DNA from: Phaeobacter cretensis
GTDB lineage: Bacteria; Pseudomonadota; Alphaproteobacteria; Rhodobacterales; Rhodobacteraceae
Length of the DNA: 64,000 nucleotides
Assembly (NCBI RefSeq): GCF_047372505.1
Contig: NZ_JBKBEU010000001.1
Coordinates: 2,046,001 to 2,110,000 of the forward strand
Direction: 5' to 3'
Of the stretch, positions 35,101 through 43,700 are shown one piece after another. The position numbers and the translations under genes are program-made. Below the pieces are notes generated by a model, which ran no database searches, was not told the origin of the DNA, and saw only the letters and a program-made list of their open reading frames with translations. Numbering within the stretch: position 1 is the first letter of the stretch; every line of letters starts with the position of its first letter.

Positions 35101-35470
35101 TGGTCTGAATTTTCAGGCCGCCGGGGGTTTCGATTGCGCGCGCAAACAGCGTGCGGGCCTGCGCCATTCCCTCGGACGAGATTACATCTTTAGCGCCCAG
35201 CTCTGTCAGAGCGGCGGTCAGCGCGCTATCCCCTAACATTGCCCATTCGCCTAGTCGTTTGAACAGGCGGTTCTGCATCTCACTAGCGGCAGCTTTAGTA
35301 TAGGTCAGGCAAAGGATGTGTTGCGGTTGTACGCCGCGCAACAACAATCGAGCTACCCGGTCAGTCAGTACCTTGGTTTTGCCGGATCCCGCGTTTGCAG
35401 CCAACCATGTAGAGGCATCTGGACGGGCTGCGCGGAACTGCGCCTCAGAGGCGGCGTCGCGTGTAGTCAT
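32102..35470 (-). CDS. addA: AddA helicase-nuclease subunit (double-strand break repair)
   Basis: UvrD-type helicase with a C-terminal nuclease; with AddB it resects DNA breaks for RecA, replacing RecBCD. 1122 residues: Walker A ANAGSGKTKVLTDRV near 25-39, Walker B DHILVDEAQDTSPVQW, the helicase motif VGDKKQSIYSFQGA, VMSVHGSKGLE, and a PD-(D/E)XK nuclease at the end (GVIDRLIV...AIDFKSN). I start at the ATG at 35470, which overlaps the addB stop codon by 4 nt; the frame is open 13 codons further into addB. Confidence 0.96.
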   Translation of the reverse strand: MTTRDAASEAQFRAARPDASTWLAANAGSGKTKVLTDRVARLLLRGVQPQHILCLTYTKAAASEMQNRLFKRLGEWAMLGDSALTAALTELGAKDVISSEGMAQARTLFARAIETPGGLKIQTIHSFCASLLRRFPLEAGVSPQFSEMEDRSAMLLRAEVVEAIANSADPDKTNLIVRLARQVTDSDFESLTAAICQRRLDFEAPLDRAGLLSLFDLPADFDARALEHSVFLGGEGDLLTRLCTILEQGGSTDAKAAAKLRKIAEPSLADLPVLESVFLTGATAKAPFSAKINAFPTKKLRESNIALMDQLEPLMRRVEAARAQRLALVAVEKSLILHDFAAAFLPEYDRRKQLRGWLDFDDLILKARQLLNDPTVAAWVLYRLDGGIDHILVDEAQDTSPVQWDVVEKLAQEFTAGEGARSDVERTIFVVGDKKQSIYSFQGADPDAFDRMQAEFADRLAETGSALQNAALEFSFRSSAAILGMVDLVFKDSPGAGFHRDALHRAFKSELPGRVDLWPVVEKVDTEEERDWTDPVDRPGARHHTVILAERIAATIKEMIDSKVTLPEDGPERGSFQRRPVQPGDFLILVQRRSELFSEIIRACKAARLPIAGADRLKIGAELAVKDLAALLSFLATPEDSLSLAATLKSPLFGWSEQALFDLAHRREGGSYLWTALRDRAAEYPETMEILDDLRSQTDFLRPYDLIERILTRHTGRQRLLGRLGPEAEDGINALLSQALAYERTDIPSLTGFLVWMQADDLEIKRQMGAAGNMIRVMSVHGSKGLESPIVILPDTAKRKPPRDDEIMRAEGGPMWKLPSAQMPVVMQSARETAQEKARNERLRLLYVALTRAEKWLIVVGAGELSKDGDSWYQMVERALKEAGASPYDTGFGEGLRLQHGDWDGLPYHDNPPVMVSKPQLPELFQRPPSPYLPPVSTLSPSELGGAKALPGDLGQDEDAAKARGSKLHSLLEHLPVTDPDTWPQLAETLLTGHDDTANLLAEATRVLTNPYLRDVFAPDTLAEVAISADLDGRRMHGVIDRLIVTPDKVQAIDFKSNATVPTSVETCPEGLLRQMGAYAHALAVLYPDRQIDTALLWTRNASLMWLPHDLVSSALNRRQIP

Positions 35471-38400
35471 GTCAAAACCTCGGGTTCTGGTGCGGCGCTT
35501 CGATCCCATTCTCCGTAGCGGGCCAGATGGTCGTAATCGCCTGTCTGTGTGTCCTGAAACACCATACGACGGCTACTGTAGCCTTGCTCAGGCTCGAAAT
35601 ATGCGCCTATCAGCTTAACCAGCTCTTCCCAGACCTTACCCGGAGGCTCATCCAGCAGAGGAGCTGGAACCTCTTTCAGTGGGTTTTTGAGGCCAAGAAA
35701 CAGGGCGCGTTCCACTCTGCCCTGCCCGTAGTTTTCAAAAGCACCACGCTCTGCCATAGCAGCCTCAATAAGAAGCTGCTTTTCAAAGGCTCTTTGCTGA
35801 CCCTCCGAAGGCGGATCACCAGTTTTGTAGTCAAAGAGGTGCAGGCCCCCAAGATCGTCAACATCAATCCGATCGGCTGTACCGGCAATCTCGAAATCAA
35901 GCGGCGCGACACGTACAGCGCCAGACACTTCAAACCCGGATGGGCGTGCATTGGCTTGCCGCTGGCGTTCACCATTGATGAAATCGTTTGCGATGCGTTC
36001 AAGTCGAGCTAGCCATAGGCTACGCGCGATCGGCCAGGGAACTTTGGCCTCGAGGTGGGCACTGGCAGTGGCCAGGAAGTGCTGAACAGTAAGCGTGTTC
36101 GGTTCGGCAACCGTGGCCTTGATGAAATCCTCAAGGAACTTGTGTAATACGATGCCGCGCAATAGTGGGTCTGGTTCCTGCACCAAGGAGTCCAGCGGGC
36201 GCAGTTTCAGTACATGTTTTGCATAGATTGCATAAGGATCGCGGATCAGGCGCGGGATTTCTGTGATTGTCAGACGGCGAGGACGCGCGGAAACAGGCGG
36301 TCGTGGCGCTGGGCGTTTGGCTGCGGGGATAGGTGTCGGTGCCTCCAGCGCTTCAGCCCAACCCAGCCATTCCTGTCCACGCAAACGCATATCTTCAAGT
36401 GCGGTAGGACCACCCTGCCCCGGCAGGCCAGACAAGAGATTGGTCATACGATTCAGCCATCGAGACGGCACAGTGTCAGCTTCGTCTGAGCGTTCGGAGC
36501 GGGTCATCCAGACTTCAGGTGCGGCGATAGCCTGCTGAAAGTCATGAGCGGACAACCCTATTCGACGCTCTGGTAACAACAGGCCTGCTTGGTGCCGTAG
36601 CTGGCGGTTCAACCAGGGGTCAGGGGCTGCGGCTTCTGGCCAGCTGCCCTCGTTCAAGCCGCCAAGGATCACCAGATCGGCCCCCTGCACACGAGCTTCC
36701 AGCGTGCCCCATATCAGGATGGATCCGTAAGGTGCATCGCGATCGCGAACTTCCTCTTGCGACAGTAATGCGCGCAGCAGATCGGCAAAATCACGGGCCG
36801 TCATCTTCTCGCCGTATCCAGCCTCTGCACGCAGGCTCGCAATGACCCCCAAGGCCTTGCGTCCGGCCTTCTTGTCCCACAAGCCACCGTTGGCGGGGTC
36901 CTGACTGCCGCCGCTGATATCTTCTGCAAGCTGTTGCAGGGCTTCAACCCACTGAGACAGAGGCTGCATTCCGCTGACAGTTTGGTCAGCAAAACAACGC
37001 GCCAACCAATTGGTCCAGCCAGGTATTAGTTCACGTCCGATTTCAAATGCGGCGAAGCTGTCGGCATCCGGAAACGGTGGCCCATAGCGTCGCAATCGCA
37101 ACTCAAGCTCACGGGTGTGGCGCAGGTGATCGCCGCGCCCTGCCCCATCGTGACACAGTGGATGTTTCAGCAAAGTCAGCAACGTGTCGCAGGCGAGCGG
37201 TTTGCAGAACAACTCCGCAATATGGCGCAGAAAACGGCCGGGCGGTGACAGTTGAAGTGGCTGCCCGGCAGAATCATCCGGCAGAATATCCCAGCGATCC
37301 AGAGCAGCTGCCACCTGACGGGTGAGCATACGGTCTGGTGTGATCAGCGCGGCTGTCTGCCCATCTTCGGCGGCCTTACGCAGACGCAGCGCGATAGACA
37401 GCGCTTCGGCACGGGGATTTGCGGCCTCGACCAACGTTACATCTTCCGTGGCCTGTGCGATATCGCGCAACTCGGGCCCTTCGCGCATCCATGCGTCAGT
37501 TACCGGTGCTGGGCGCAGGGCCAATGACACCATCCTATTGCGGGCAGTGGACGCAGGGGGTGTGTTGACCCATGGCTGGACCTGATCTGGAGTAATTTCC
37601 AGATTGCGCATCATTTTGAAGAACCGATATTGCGGGTGATCCTCTGACATCAGCGGATCATCAAGATGTTCCCAGACACGATCAGGCTGCTGATCGTCAA
37701 AACCAGGCAGAATAACAGCGCCTTGCGGCAACCTTGCAATGGCCTCCATCAGCATTAACGTGGTGCCGCGAGATCCGGTGGAGCCTGCGAGAATAATGGG
37801 ATGCTCCGGTGGGGCCTCTTGCCATTCTTCAATGAGATCCAACACGACTTGCCGCTGACGCGCCTGCGTATCCATTGCATTCTCATGTGTTTCGGCGAAT
37901 TCATCTGCAATCGCGATGAATGTTTGTGCCCGCGCCCAATGACCCGACATGTCAGAGACATCCAGTGATCGTATGCTATCGGGGCTAACGCCTTCGCCCT
38001 GCATTTCATCAAACAGTGCAGCCAGACTGTCTGAAAGATCATAGAGAGACGATCGGGCCGCGAGATCCGGTTGGGCCTCCAGGAGTTTGGCAATCAGCTG
38101 CGACAACTCCAACCGTCGACGCAGGGGTGGCTGGGCAGGTGGCAGGCCGCGCAGAGTGGCGCGCATATTCAGATCGGTTAGCAGTGAGATCTTTGGCAGT
38201 AGCATCGCCGAACCCCGATCAAATAGATCTCGTACTCGTCGTGCCATGCGGGAGGTATTGACGACTAATTCGACTCGCGCCAACGCTTCCGGAGGTGTGT
38301 TTTTGCTACGTTCAGCCAACCCATCAACGAGCGCGCGCGGAAAATCGACGCCGCAGGGTACAGCAAAGAGGCGTGGCGTATCTTGGGGCTCAAATCTCAT
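35467..38400 (-). CDS. addB: AddB subunit of the AddAB helicase-nuclease
   Basis: 977 residues, alphaproteobacterial type. The N-terminal helicase-like part lacks an obvious Walker A motif, as usual in this branch (FAVPCGVDFPRALVDGL instead), and the C terminus carries the second nuclease (GTADRIDVDDLGGLHLFDYKTG). It overlaps the upstream nucleotidyltransferase gene by 11 nt and addA by 4 nt, so the block from tsaE to trxA is probably a single transcription unit. Confidence 0.94.
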   Translation of the reverse strand: MRFEPQDTPRLFAVPCGVDFPRALVDGLAERSKNTPPEALARVELVVNTSRMARRVRDLFDRGSAMLLPKISLLTDLNMRATLRGLPPAQPPLRRRLELSQLIAKLLEAQPDLAARSSLYDLSDSLAALFDEMQGEGVSPDSIRSLDVSDMSGHWARAQTFIAIADEFAETHENAMDTQARQRQVVLDLIEEWQEAPPEHPIILAGSTGSRGTTLMLMEAIARLPQGAVILPGFDDQQPDRVWEHLDDPLMSEDHPQYRFFKMMRNLEITPDQVQPWVNTPPASTARNRMVSLALRPAPVTDAWMREGPELRDIAQATEDVTLVEAANPRAEALSIALRLRKAAEDGQTAALITPDRMLTRQVAAALDRWDILPDDSAGQPLQLSPPGRFLRHIAELFCKPLACDTLLTLLKHPLCHDGAGRGDHLRHTRELELRLRRYGPPFPDADSFAAFEIGRELIPGWTNWLARCFADQTVSGMQPLSQWVEALQQLAEDISGGSQDPANGGLWDKKAGRKALGVIASLRAEAGYGEKMTARDFADLLRALLSQEEVRDRDAPYGSILIWGTLEARVQGADLVILGGLNEGSWPEAAAPDPWLNRQLRHQAGLLLPERRIGLSAHDFQQAIAAPEVWMTRSERSDEADTVPSRWLNRMTNLLSGLPGQGGPTALEDMRLRGQEWLGWAEALEAPTPIPAAKRPAPRPPVSARPRRLTITEIPRLIRDPYAIYAKHVLKLRPLDSLVQEPDPLLRGIVLHKFLEDFIKATVAEPNTLTVQHFLATASAHLEAKVPWPIARSLWLARLERIANDFINGERQRQANARPSGFEVSGAVRVAPLDFEIAGTADRIDVDDLGGLHLFDYKTGDPPSEGQQRAFEKQLLIEAAMAERGAFENYGQGRVERALFLGLKNPLKEVPAPLLDEPPGKVWEELVKLIGAYFEPEQGYSSRRMVFQDTQTGDYDHLARYGEWDRSAAPEPEVLT

Positions 38401-39088
38401 GACGGGTTATCAATTCCTCGGCCAGGGGGATCCCTTCGGGGGTGCCGACATCGCACCAATGACCCGGATATTCCAGTGCAAACAGGCGATTGTCATGCGC
38501 CATAAGATCCCACAACGCATTCAGTGAAAATGCAGTTTTCTCGATTTCTGCCAGCCGGTCTGTGCGCAATAGCTGGACGCCACCATAAACCAGATCACCC
38601 GTCCGATGCAGGCGTCCTTCTTCATCGGTGTGAAAATCGCCACCGCCAACGCGTCCAATGCTCCTGCCGATAGGAATACATGTCAGAAGTGCGTCCATCC
38701 GCGCTGGGTCCCAGGCTTTCTGGAGTAGGCTTAGCGGGTTGAGGCCGCGCCAGATTACGTCGGGGTTCATTGTATAGACCGGGCCAGCATTGGTGCCGAG
38801 CAGGGGCAACGCCTGACGCAACCCGCCGCCGGTATCAAGGATCTTGGGCTGTTCGTGGCTTATCACCACTTCGCTATTGGCAAGATGTCTGTGCAGAACG
38901 GTGCTTTTGTAATGTGTGTTTGCCACGATCACTGGTGGCTTGATACCGCGCGCTAGATCGAGAGCACGGTCAATCAGCGGGCGACCTGCGACCGGTATCA
39001 TTGGTTTGGGTTGGTGCTGGGTCAGGTGACGCATTCGCGTACCAAGCCCCGCTGCAAAGATCATTACAGGATATTGACGGTTCGCCAT
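38390..39088 (-). CDS. murU: MurU-like N-acetylmuramate 1-phosphate uridylyltransferase
   Basis: Forms UDP-MurNAc from MurNAc-1-phosphate in the recycling route that bypasses de novo synthesis. 232 residues, nucleotidyltransferase fold with the signature FAAGLGTRMRHLTQHQPKPMIPVAGRPL at residues 11-38. Its neighbour upstream is an AmgK-like kinase, the preceding enzyme in the pathway; the pair supports the call. It shares 1 nt with that gene. Without the neighbour it could be any sugar nucleotidyltransferase. Confidence 0.83.
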   Translation of the reverse strand: MANRQYPVMIFAAGLGTRMRHLTQHQPKPMIPVAGRPLIDRALDLARGIKPPVIVANTHYKSTVLHRHLANSEVVISHEQPKILDTGGGLRQALPLLGTNAGPVYTMNPDVIWRGLNPLSLLQKAWDPARMDALLTCIPIGRSIGRVGGGDFHTDEEGRLHRTGDLVYGGVQLLRTDRLAEIEKTAFSLNALWDLMAHDNRLFALEYPGHWCDVGTPEGIPLAEELITRHEI

Positions 39089-40086
39089 CAGCCGCGCAAT
39101 CGGTTCAGGACGTCTGGGGTAGGCGTGGGCATCTCCTGACGTAAGAACTCCGCCAGCGGCGCCATTGCAGAATTATCCAACCCACGATAAAAATGATCCC
39201 AGACACGTGGGATCAGATCGACGTATTGCGGTTTGCCATAGTCGCGACCTAAGCGGGCGAAGACGCCCAGAATACGCAGGTTACGTTGCACACCCAGCAC
39301 GGTATAGGCGGCGCGAAAGTTGACTTCGTCGACACCGGTCGCCGCAATGTAACGATCCATCATCTGCATTTCGATTGCCGCAGTCACATCACGACGAGCG
39401 TCTTGTAGCATGGATACAAGGTCATAGGCCCGATGACCTGCACGCGCGGCTTGAAAGTCCAGCAATCCCACTTGTGCTACGCCTGAGCGTTCCGGCAACC
39501 AGATGAGGTTTTCGGCATGATAGTCTCGCTGCACCAACACGCTATCACCCGTGATCGTGCGCTGCAGAATATCCTCAAACTGGTCGGTGAAATGGGCCAA
39601 TTGTTCATGCGAAGCCTCGTTGCGGATCACGTCTCGGTATTTGACAAAGGCGAGACCGGAAAGCTCTGCCATCAGCCTTGGACCAAGAGGCTCCAACTCC
39701 GGCATGGGGGCATCGTGCAGGGCGACCAATAAATCGGTTGCCGCCTGATAAAGTGGGCGCTCTTGTTTGGGATCGTCGCGCATGATGCGGGCAAAAAGCG
39801 CATCACCCAAATCCTCTATCACCAGAAACCCGTTTGTGCGTTCTTCTGCCAGTATCTCTGGCGCACTCAGCCCCTGGTCGCGAAGATAGTTGGCGATCTC
39901 AACAAAGGGGGCGACGTCTTCGCCCTGATCTGGCGGTGCGTCCATCAGAACCACAGAAGCACCATTTTGGTCGCGCAGACGTTCATAGCGCCGGTTGGAG
40001 GCGTCTCCAGCGAGAGGTTCGCGGGTCCAGCTATGCCATGGGGTGTCGCTAAGAAAGGCAGAGATAAGAAGTTGTCGGTCGGTCAT
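39088..40086 (-). CDS. amgK: AmgK-like anomeric MurNAc/GlcNAc kinase
   Basis: 332 residues, aminoglycoside-phosphotransferase fold. GDASNRRYERL near 25 lies in the nucleotide-binding loop; the catalytic motif is VQRDYHAENLIW and the metal-binding motif LLDFQAARAGHRAYDLVSM. AmgK phosphorylates MurNAc at C1, giving the substrate of MurU, next gene. The two are adjacent in many Gram-negatives. It starts inside the stop region of tsaE (4-nt overlap). Confidence 0.84.
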   Translation of the reverse strand: MTDRQLLISAFLSDTPWHSWTREPLAGDASNRRYERLRDQNGASVVLMDAPPDQGEDVAPFVEIANYLRDQGLSAPEILAEERTNGFLVIEDLGDALFARIMRDDPKQERPLYQAATDLLVALHDAPMPELEPLGPRLMAELSGLAFVKYRDVIRNEASHEQLAHFTDQFEDILQRTITGDSVLVQRDYHAENLIWLPERSGVAQVGLLDFQAARAGHRAYDLVSMLQDARRDVTAAIEMQMMDRYIAATGVDEVNFRAAYTVLGVQRNLRILGVFARLGRDYGKPQYVDLIPRVWDHFYRGLDNSAMAPLAEFLRQEMPTPTPDVLNRLRG

Positions 40087-40559
40087 GTTGAAATCTGTTT
40101 CATCAGAGGATTCCAGCGCGGATCGTTCCAGCGAAATGTCGCACTACGGCCGTCGTCATTGTCCGGGTCGAGTGATAGCGAAATGTGCAAGGCCGTCTGT
40201 GGTGTCAGTTCAGCCAAGCGATCAGGCCATTCAATCAGGCAAATAGCTGTGTCAAAGGCCGATACCAGTCCCAGCTCCTCGATTTCCTCAAGCGCTGACA
40301 GGCGATATAGATCTGCGTGCCACAGCTCACTATTGGGCAGATCATAGGTCTGAACGAGAGTGAATGTTGGTGAGGGGACATCCTCGGGTATCAGCATTTG
40401 AGATTGAATCAGGCTACGGGCGAAATGGGTCTTACCGGCACCGATTATACCATCGAGCAACAGGCAATCACCGCTGTGTAACTGAGCGCCAATTTGGGCA
40501 GCCAGTTCAGCGGTTGCTGCGGGTAAGGGCAGGGGTATCATAAGGGTCTGCGTTGTCAT
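40083..40559 (-). CDS. tsaE: tRNA t6A37 biosynthesis ATPase TsaE
   Basis: P-loop ATPase required with TsaB, TsaC and TsaD for threonylcarbamoyladenosine at position 37 of ANN-decoding tRNAs. 158 residues with GIIGAGKTHFARSLI at 38-52 and the family segments SPTFTLVQTYD and LYRL. It starts the tsaE-amgK-murU-addB-addA-trxA series. Its partner tsaD lies at 50.6-51.7 kb of the window. Confidence 0.94.
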   Translation of the reverse strand: MTTQTLMIPLPLPAATAELAAQIGAQLHSGDCLLLDGIIGAGKTHFARSLIQSQMLIPEDVPSPTFTLVQTYDLPNSELWHADLYRLSALEEIEELGLVSAFDTAICLIEWPDRLAELTPQTALHISLSLDPDNDDGRSATFRWNDPRWNPLMKQIST

Positions 40560-40605
40560 TAGGCGACAATGCCGCTCCGCGCAGAGGGCTGCAAGCTGGA
40601 ACGAG

Positions 40606-40634
40606 AAAGCCCGGTATGGAACCGGGCTTTTTCT
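40606..40634. terminator. Terminator between the DivL-like gene and tsaE
   Basis: AAAGCCCGGT and ACCGGGCTTT form a perfect 10-bp stem with a 5-nt loop. It separates the DivL-like gene from the tsaE operon, although both read leftwards. The U-run is better on the plus strand, so termination of the minus transcript may be partial. Confidence 0.75.
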
Positions 40635-40659
40635 GTGACATCAACGGAGTTGAGTCGCC

Positions 40660-42210
40660 TTATTTGTCTTGTTTGGTGATCGCAAATCGCTGTTGATCAA
40701 CCGGAGCAGGTGCTGGTTCTGGTGCGCGGAAGCTGACCATGGTTGCACCGTTCTGGATAGCACTGACTTTGCAGATGAGCGGCGTGCCGTTGCGTAGCTG
40801 AACATTTGCCCACCATGGGGTTCGGCTGTCGCTGCCAGCTACAAAGTCGCGGACCTCGCCCCAGGCTGGGGTGGCGGCACACATGTCTTGCCAGACACGG
40901 CTGGAGTCCATGATGGTGATTTTGGCAAAACTGCCGTCTGGATCCATCTGCCATAGGTCATGATAGGCCGCATTTGAAAACGTCATCGTGCCGTCGTTTG
41001 CAAAGACTGCGATTGCCTCCTCCATTTGATCCATAATCGATTGGCCCATTTCCAATTCGGACCGGAATTGACGTGTCAGGGTAATCTCGGCGGTGATATC
41101 TTCGAACAGGAAAGCGATGGCACCATCAGGGTGTGGGCGACCGGATACGGAATAGACCGAACCAGAGGGTAGAGACCAAGTTTCCTGGTACCGTCCTTCG
41201 GCAGCGGCTTCCAGAAGGTCGGCCATCTGGTGACGCCAGCTGGAGTAATTTTTGGGTTCCGGCATCATGCGCTGATCACGTAGCCGATCAAAGAATGTCA
41301 GCAGATTCGGGCGCGAGCTGAGAAAATTGGCGGGTAGGGCGGTCAGATCGATCAATACCGGGTTGAACAGTACAAGCTGGCGATTCCGGTCAAAGATTGC
41401 GAGACCGATGGACAGCTGGGCAAAAGTTTTTGCCAATGTCTGCACGAAATTGCGCTGGGCGATTTCGGCATCAACGACCGCGTTCACATCGACTGCGTGA
41501 CACAACCAGCCGGCTTCGGTCTCAGTGGTGGAAATATTATACCATAGCTTCTTTTTGCTTTTGGGCAGCGGGATAGAGATGCGCTCAGGTTTTCCGCTAG
41601 CCATCGGATCATCAAGGTTGGTGAACAGAGGTTCGGAAAAATCAATATTGCGGCCACGGATTTTCTGGCTGAGATCATCATAGGCCAGATTGGACCACGT
41701 AACAGCACCATCGTCGGACTGCAGCCAGACCGGATAAGGGGCCTGGTGCACAGCGGAGCGCAGCGTGGTCAGCTCCTGGTCGATACTGTGGTTGTGTTCC
41801 TCGGATGTTGTACTGCGAAGCTGGACGCGGGTGACACCGTCGATCCATTCGCACAGTGCTTCGCGGCTTTCGGCGTTTGCCGTTCCGGAGAGTACTAGAG
41901 GGCCGACGTCTTTCAGGAAACCGGGCGACTGCGGAAGGCCGGGATAGCTGCGAGCCAATTGCTCACGCAGGTTGGCCCAGCTGAAGTTATCGGCCTGTTC
42001 GCCGATGAAACGGCGCGCGCCGGACGACCAGCCAATCAGAGTGGTGTCATCAAACAGGAAGACCGCGTCAGAACGCCCGTCTCCTTGAAGCAAGTCCTGC
42101 TCAAACCCTTTGGGTTTTGGGTTGGGAGACAGCCACCATACGGCTGCCACCGCCGTTGCCGCACAAAGCGTCGCCAATACAAGCCAGTCGGTCGATAGGA
42201 TCTGCTGCAT
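40660..42210 (-). CDS. DivL-like membrane PAS protein without a kinase domain
   Basis: 516 residues. One N-terminal membrane helix (WLVLATLCAATAVAAVWWL), then three PAS-like segments at about 150-245, 260-375 and 390-490. No DHp helix with a His or Tyr phospho-site and no HATPase (N, G1, G2 boxes) follow; the protein ends in a short Pro/Ala tail. Position upstream of tsaE-amgK-murU-addBA matches Caulobacter divL, which does have a kinase domain; in Rhodobacter capsulatus a PAS protein named DivL affects CtrA. I infer an orthologue of that type. The ATG at 42210 has GGAA upstream. A CtrA-type site is 56 nt before it. Confidence 0.75.
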   Translation of the reverse strand: MQQILSTDWLVLATLCAATAVAAVWWLSPNPKPKGFEQDLLQGDGRSDAVFLFDDTTLIGWSSGARRFIGEQADNFSWANLREQLARSYPGLPQSPGFLKDVGPLVLSGTANAESREALCEWIDGVTRVQLRSTTSEEHNHSIDQELTTLRSAVHQAPYPVWLQSDDGAVTWSNLAYDDLSQKIRGRNIDFSEPLFTNLDDPMASGKPERISIPLPKSKKKLWYNISTTETEAGWLCHAVDVNAVVDAEIAQRNFVQTLAKTFAQLSIGLAIFDRNRQLVLFNPVLIDLTALPANFLSSRPNLLTFFDRLRDQRMMPEPKNYSSWRHQMADLLEAAAEGRYQETWSLPSGSVYSVSGRPHPDGAIAFLFEDITAEITLTRQFRSELEMGQSIMDQMEEAIAVFANDGTMTFSNAAYHDLWQMDPDGSFAKITIMDSSRVWQDMCAATPAWGEVRDFVAGSDSRTPWWANVQLRNGTPLICKVSAIQNGATMVSFRAPEPAPAPVDQQRFAITKQDK

Positions 42211-42265
42211 GATTTCCGTTACCCACAAGTGTTTTGCTCTCCCGTCAGATGTTTCCCGATAATGG

Positions 42266-42280
42266 TTAAATGAAGTTTAA
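42266..42280 (-). promoter_or_regulatory. CtrA-type site upstream of the DivL-like gene
   Basis: TTAA-ATGAAGT-TTAA, an exact match to the CtrA full site TTAA-N7-TTAA. It is 56 nt upstream of the DivL-like start and 23 nt from the end of nothing but the regB stop region, so the promoter of the DivL-like gene is its natural target. Confidence 0.65.
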
Positions 42281-42302
42281 TTGGTTGCCTAAAAGTGAAT
42301 AG

Positions 42303-43700
42303 TTAAATTTCTATACGTTTATTTTCTCCGATGGGAACGGCATTTTCTCCTGTCAGGGCATCAATTTTGCTTCGGGGCCAGCTGACCTGTACAAGAGCGC
42401 CGCGCCGCAAAGGATCGCTGGTCAGCATCTGACTGGGGTCAGAACCATTGGCAAAGGACAGCTGTGCGCCGCTGCGTTCCAACAACGTCTTCGCGATGAA
42501 AAGACCCAGGCCCATGCCTTCGTACTCCGGTCGTTGTTTTCGATCGCTGTCGTTGCGACGGCGGCGCACAAAAGGATCACCGATCCGGCCCAACAAATGG
42601 GACGGATACCCGCGCCCATCGTCACAGATGCACAGTGTGATCGTTTCATCGTTCCAGCTGGCATCAATCCAAACAGTAGTCCGAGCAAAATCCACGGCAT
42701 TTTGAACCAGATTACGGAGCCCATGGATGATTTCGGGCTGGCGCAGAATGGTTGGGTGCTGTGGGTTGCCGTCTGTTTCCGGCGCTTCATCCAACAGGAC
42801 TGTTTTGCCGCGGTACATATGCGGTTCGGCGGCTTCATTGACCACAGTTGATAGCGGAGCCTGTCGTAAGTGCAGATCATCCTTACCCGCACGGCCCATG
42901 CTTCGCAGGATGTCGCGGCATCTGTCGGCTTGTTCGCGGATCAGGGCCGCGTCCTCGCGCAATTCAGGACGGTCATCCAACTCATCTATTAATTCCGCGC
43001 TGGCCAGTTTGATTGTGGCCAGCGGTGTACCCAGCTCATGCGCGGCGGCGGCAACGACGCCGCCTAGGTCGGTTAGCTTCTGCTCACGTGACAGAGCCAT
43101 TTGCGTCGCAGCTAAAGCATCTGACATGGAGCGGATCTCAGCGCTGATGCGATAGGAATATGCACCGATGAACAGAACCGCGATCACGATGGCCGTCCAA
43201 TTGCCAAACACAAAGATATCCGGGACACGCAGGACGAACCCTTGTGGCGTCCGCAGGGGCAGATGAAATTCGGCGAGCAGTGTTACAAGAATAATTGCGG
43301 TAGCCCCGATAATTAGGGTTGAGCGTAGCCTCATCATCGATGCTGAAATGGTTACGGGCCCAAGTACCAGTAGCGCGAAGGGGTTGTTTAGCCCGCCAGT
43401 CAGATACAGTAGGAAATTCAGTTGAAGAAGGTCGAAGAGAACCATTAGAAAGTTCTCGAATTCTGACAGCCGCTTGTTCTGTGGGAACAGGATGATGGCG
43501 ATCAGGTTTCCCAGAACGGAAATACCAATCGCTATGTAGCACAACACCAGTTCAAGCTGGAGATTATAGAGCTGTTGCGCGACAGTGATGGCTGAAATCT
43601 GGCCAAAAATGGCAACCCACCGCAGCAGGATCAGCGTGCGCAGGCGGATCCAATGGCTGCGCTCCTGACCGCTTAGAAGATCAATATTTGTCGCGCTCAT
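42303..43700 (-). CDS. regB: Redox-sensing histidine kinase RegB (PrrB)
   Basis: Membrane kinase that senses the quinone pool and respiratory state and phosphorylates RegA. 465 residues: six hydrophobic segments (about 22-185), the quinone-site motif GGLNNPF at 102-108, the phospho-accepting His221 in AAAAHELGTPLATI, the redox-active Cys261 in ADRCRDILRSMGRAGKDDL, and an ATPase domain with NAVDFA, CDDGRGYP and GMGLGLFIAK. I start at the ATG at 43700 (GGAG 7 nt upstream); the frame extends 184 codons into the divergent promoter region but that part is not conserved sequence. Confidence 0.96.
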   Translation of the reverse strand: MSATNIDLLSGQERSHWIRLRTLILLRWVAIFGQISAITVAQQLYNLQLELVLCYIAIGISVLGNLIAIILFPQNKRLSEFENFLMVLFDLLQLNFLLYLTGGLNNPFALLVLGPVTISASMMRLRSTLIIGATAIILVTLLAEFHLPLRTPQGFVLRVPDIFVFGNWTAIVIAVLFIGAYSYRISAEIRSMSDALAATQMALSREQKLTDLGGVVAAAAHELGTPLATIKLASAELIDELDDRPELREDAALIREQADRCRDILRSMGRAGKDDLHLRQAPLSTVVNEAAEPHMYRGKTVLLDEAPETDGNPQHPTILRQPEIIHGLRNLVQNAVDFARTTVWIDASWNDETITLCICDDGRGYPSHLLGRIGDPFVRRRRNDSDRKQRPEYEGMGLGLFIAKTLLERSGAQLSFANGSDPSQMLTSDPLRRGALVQVSWPRSKIDALTGENAVPIGENKRIEI

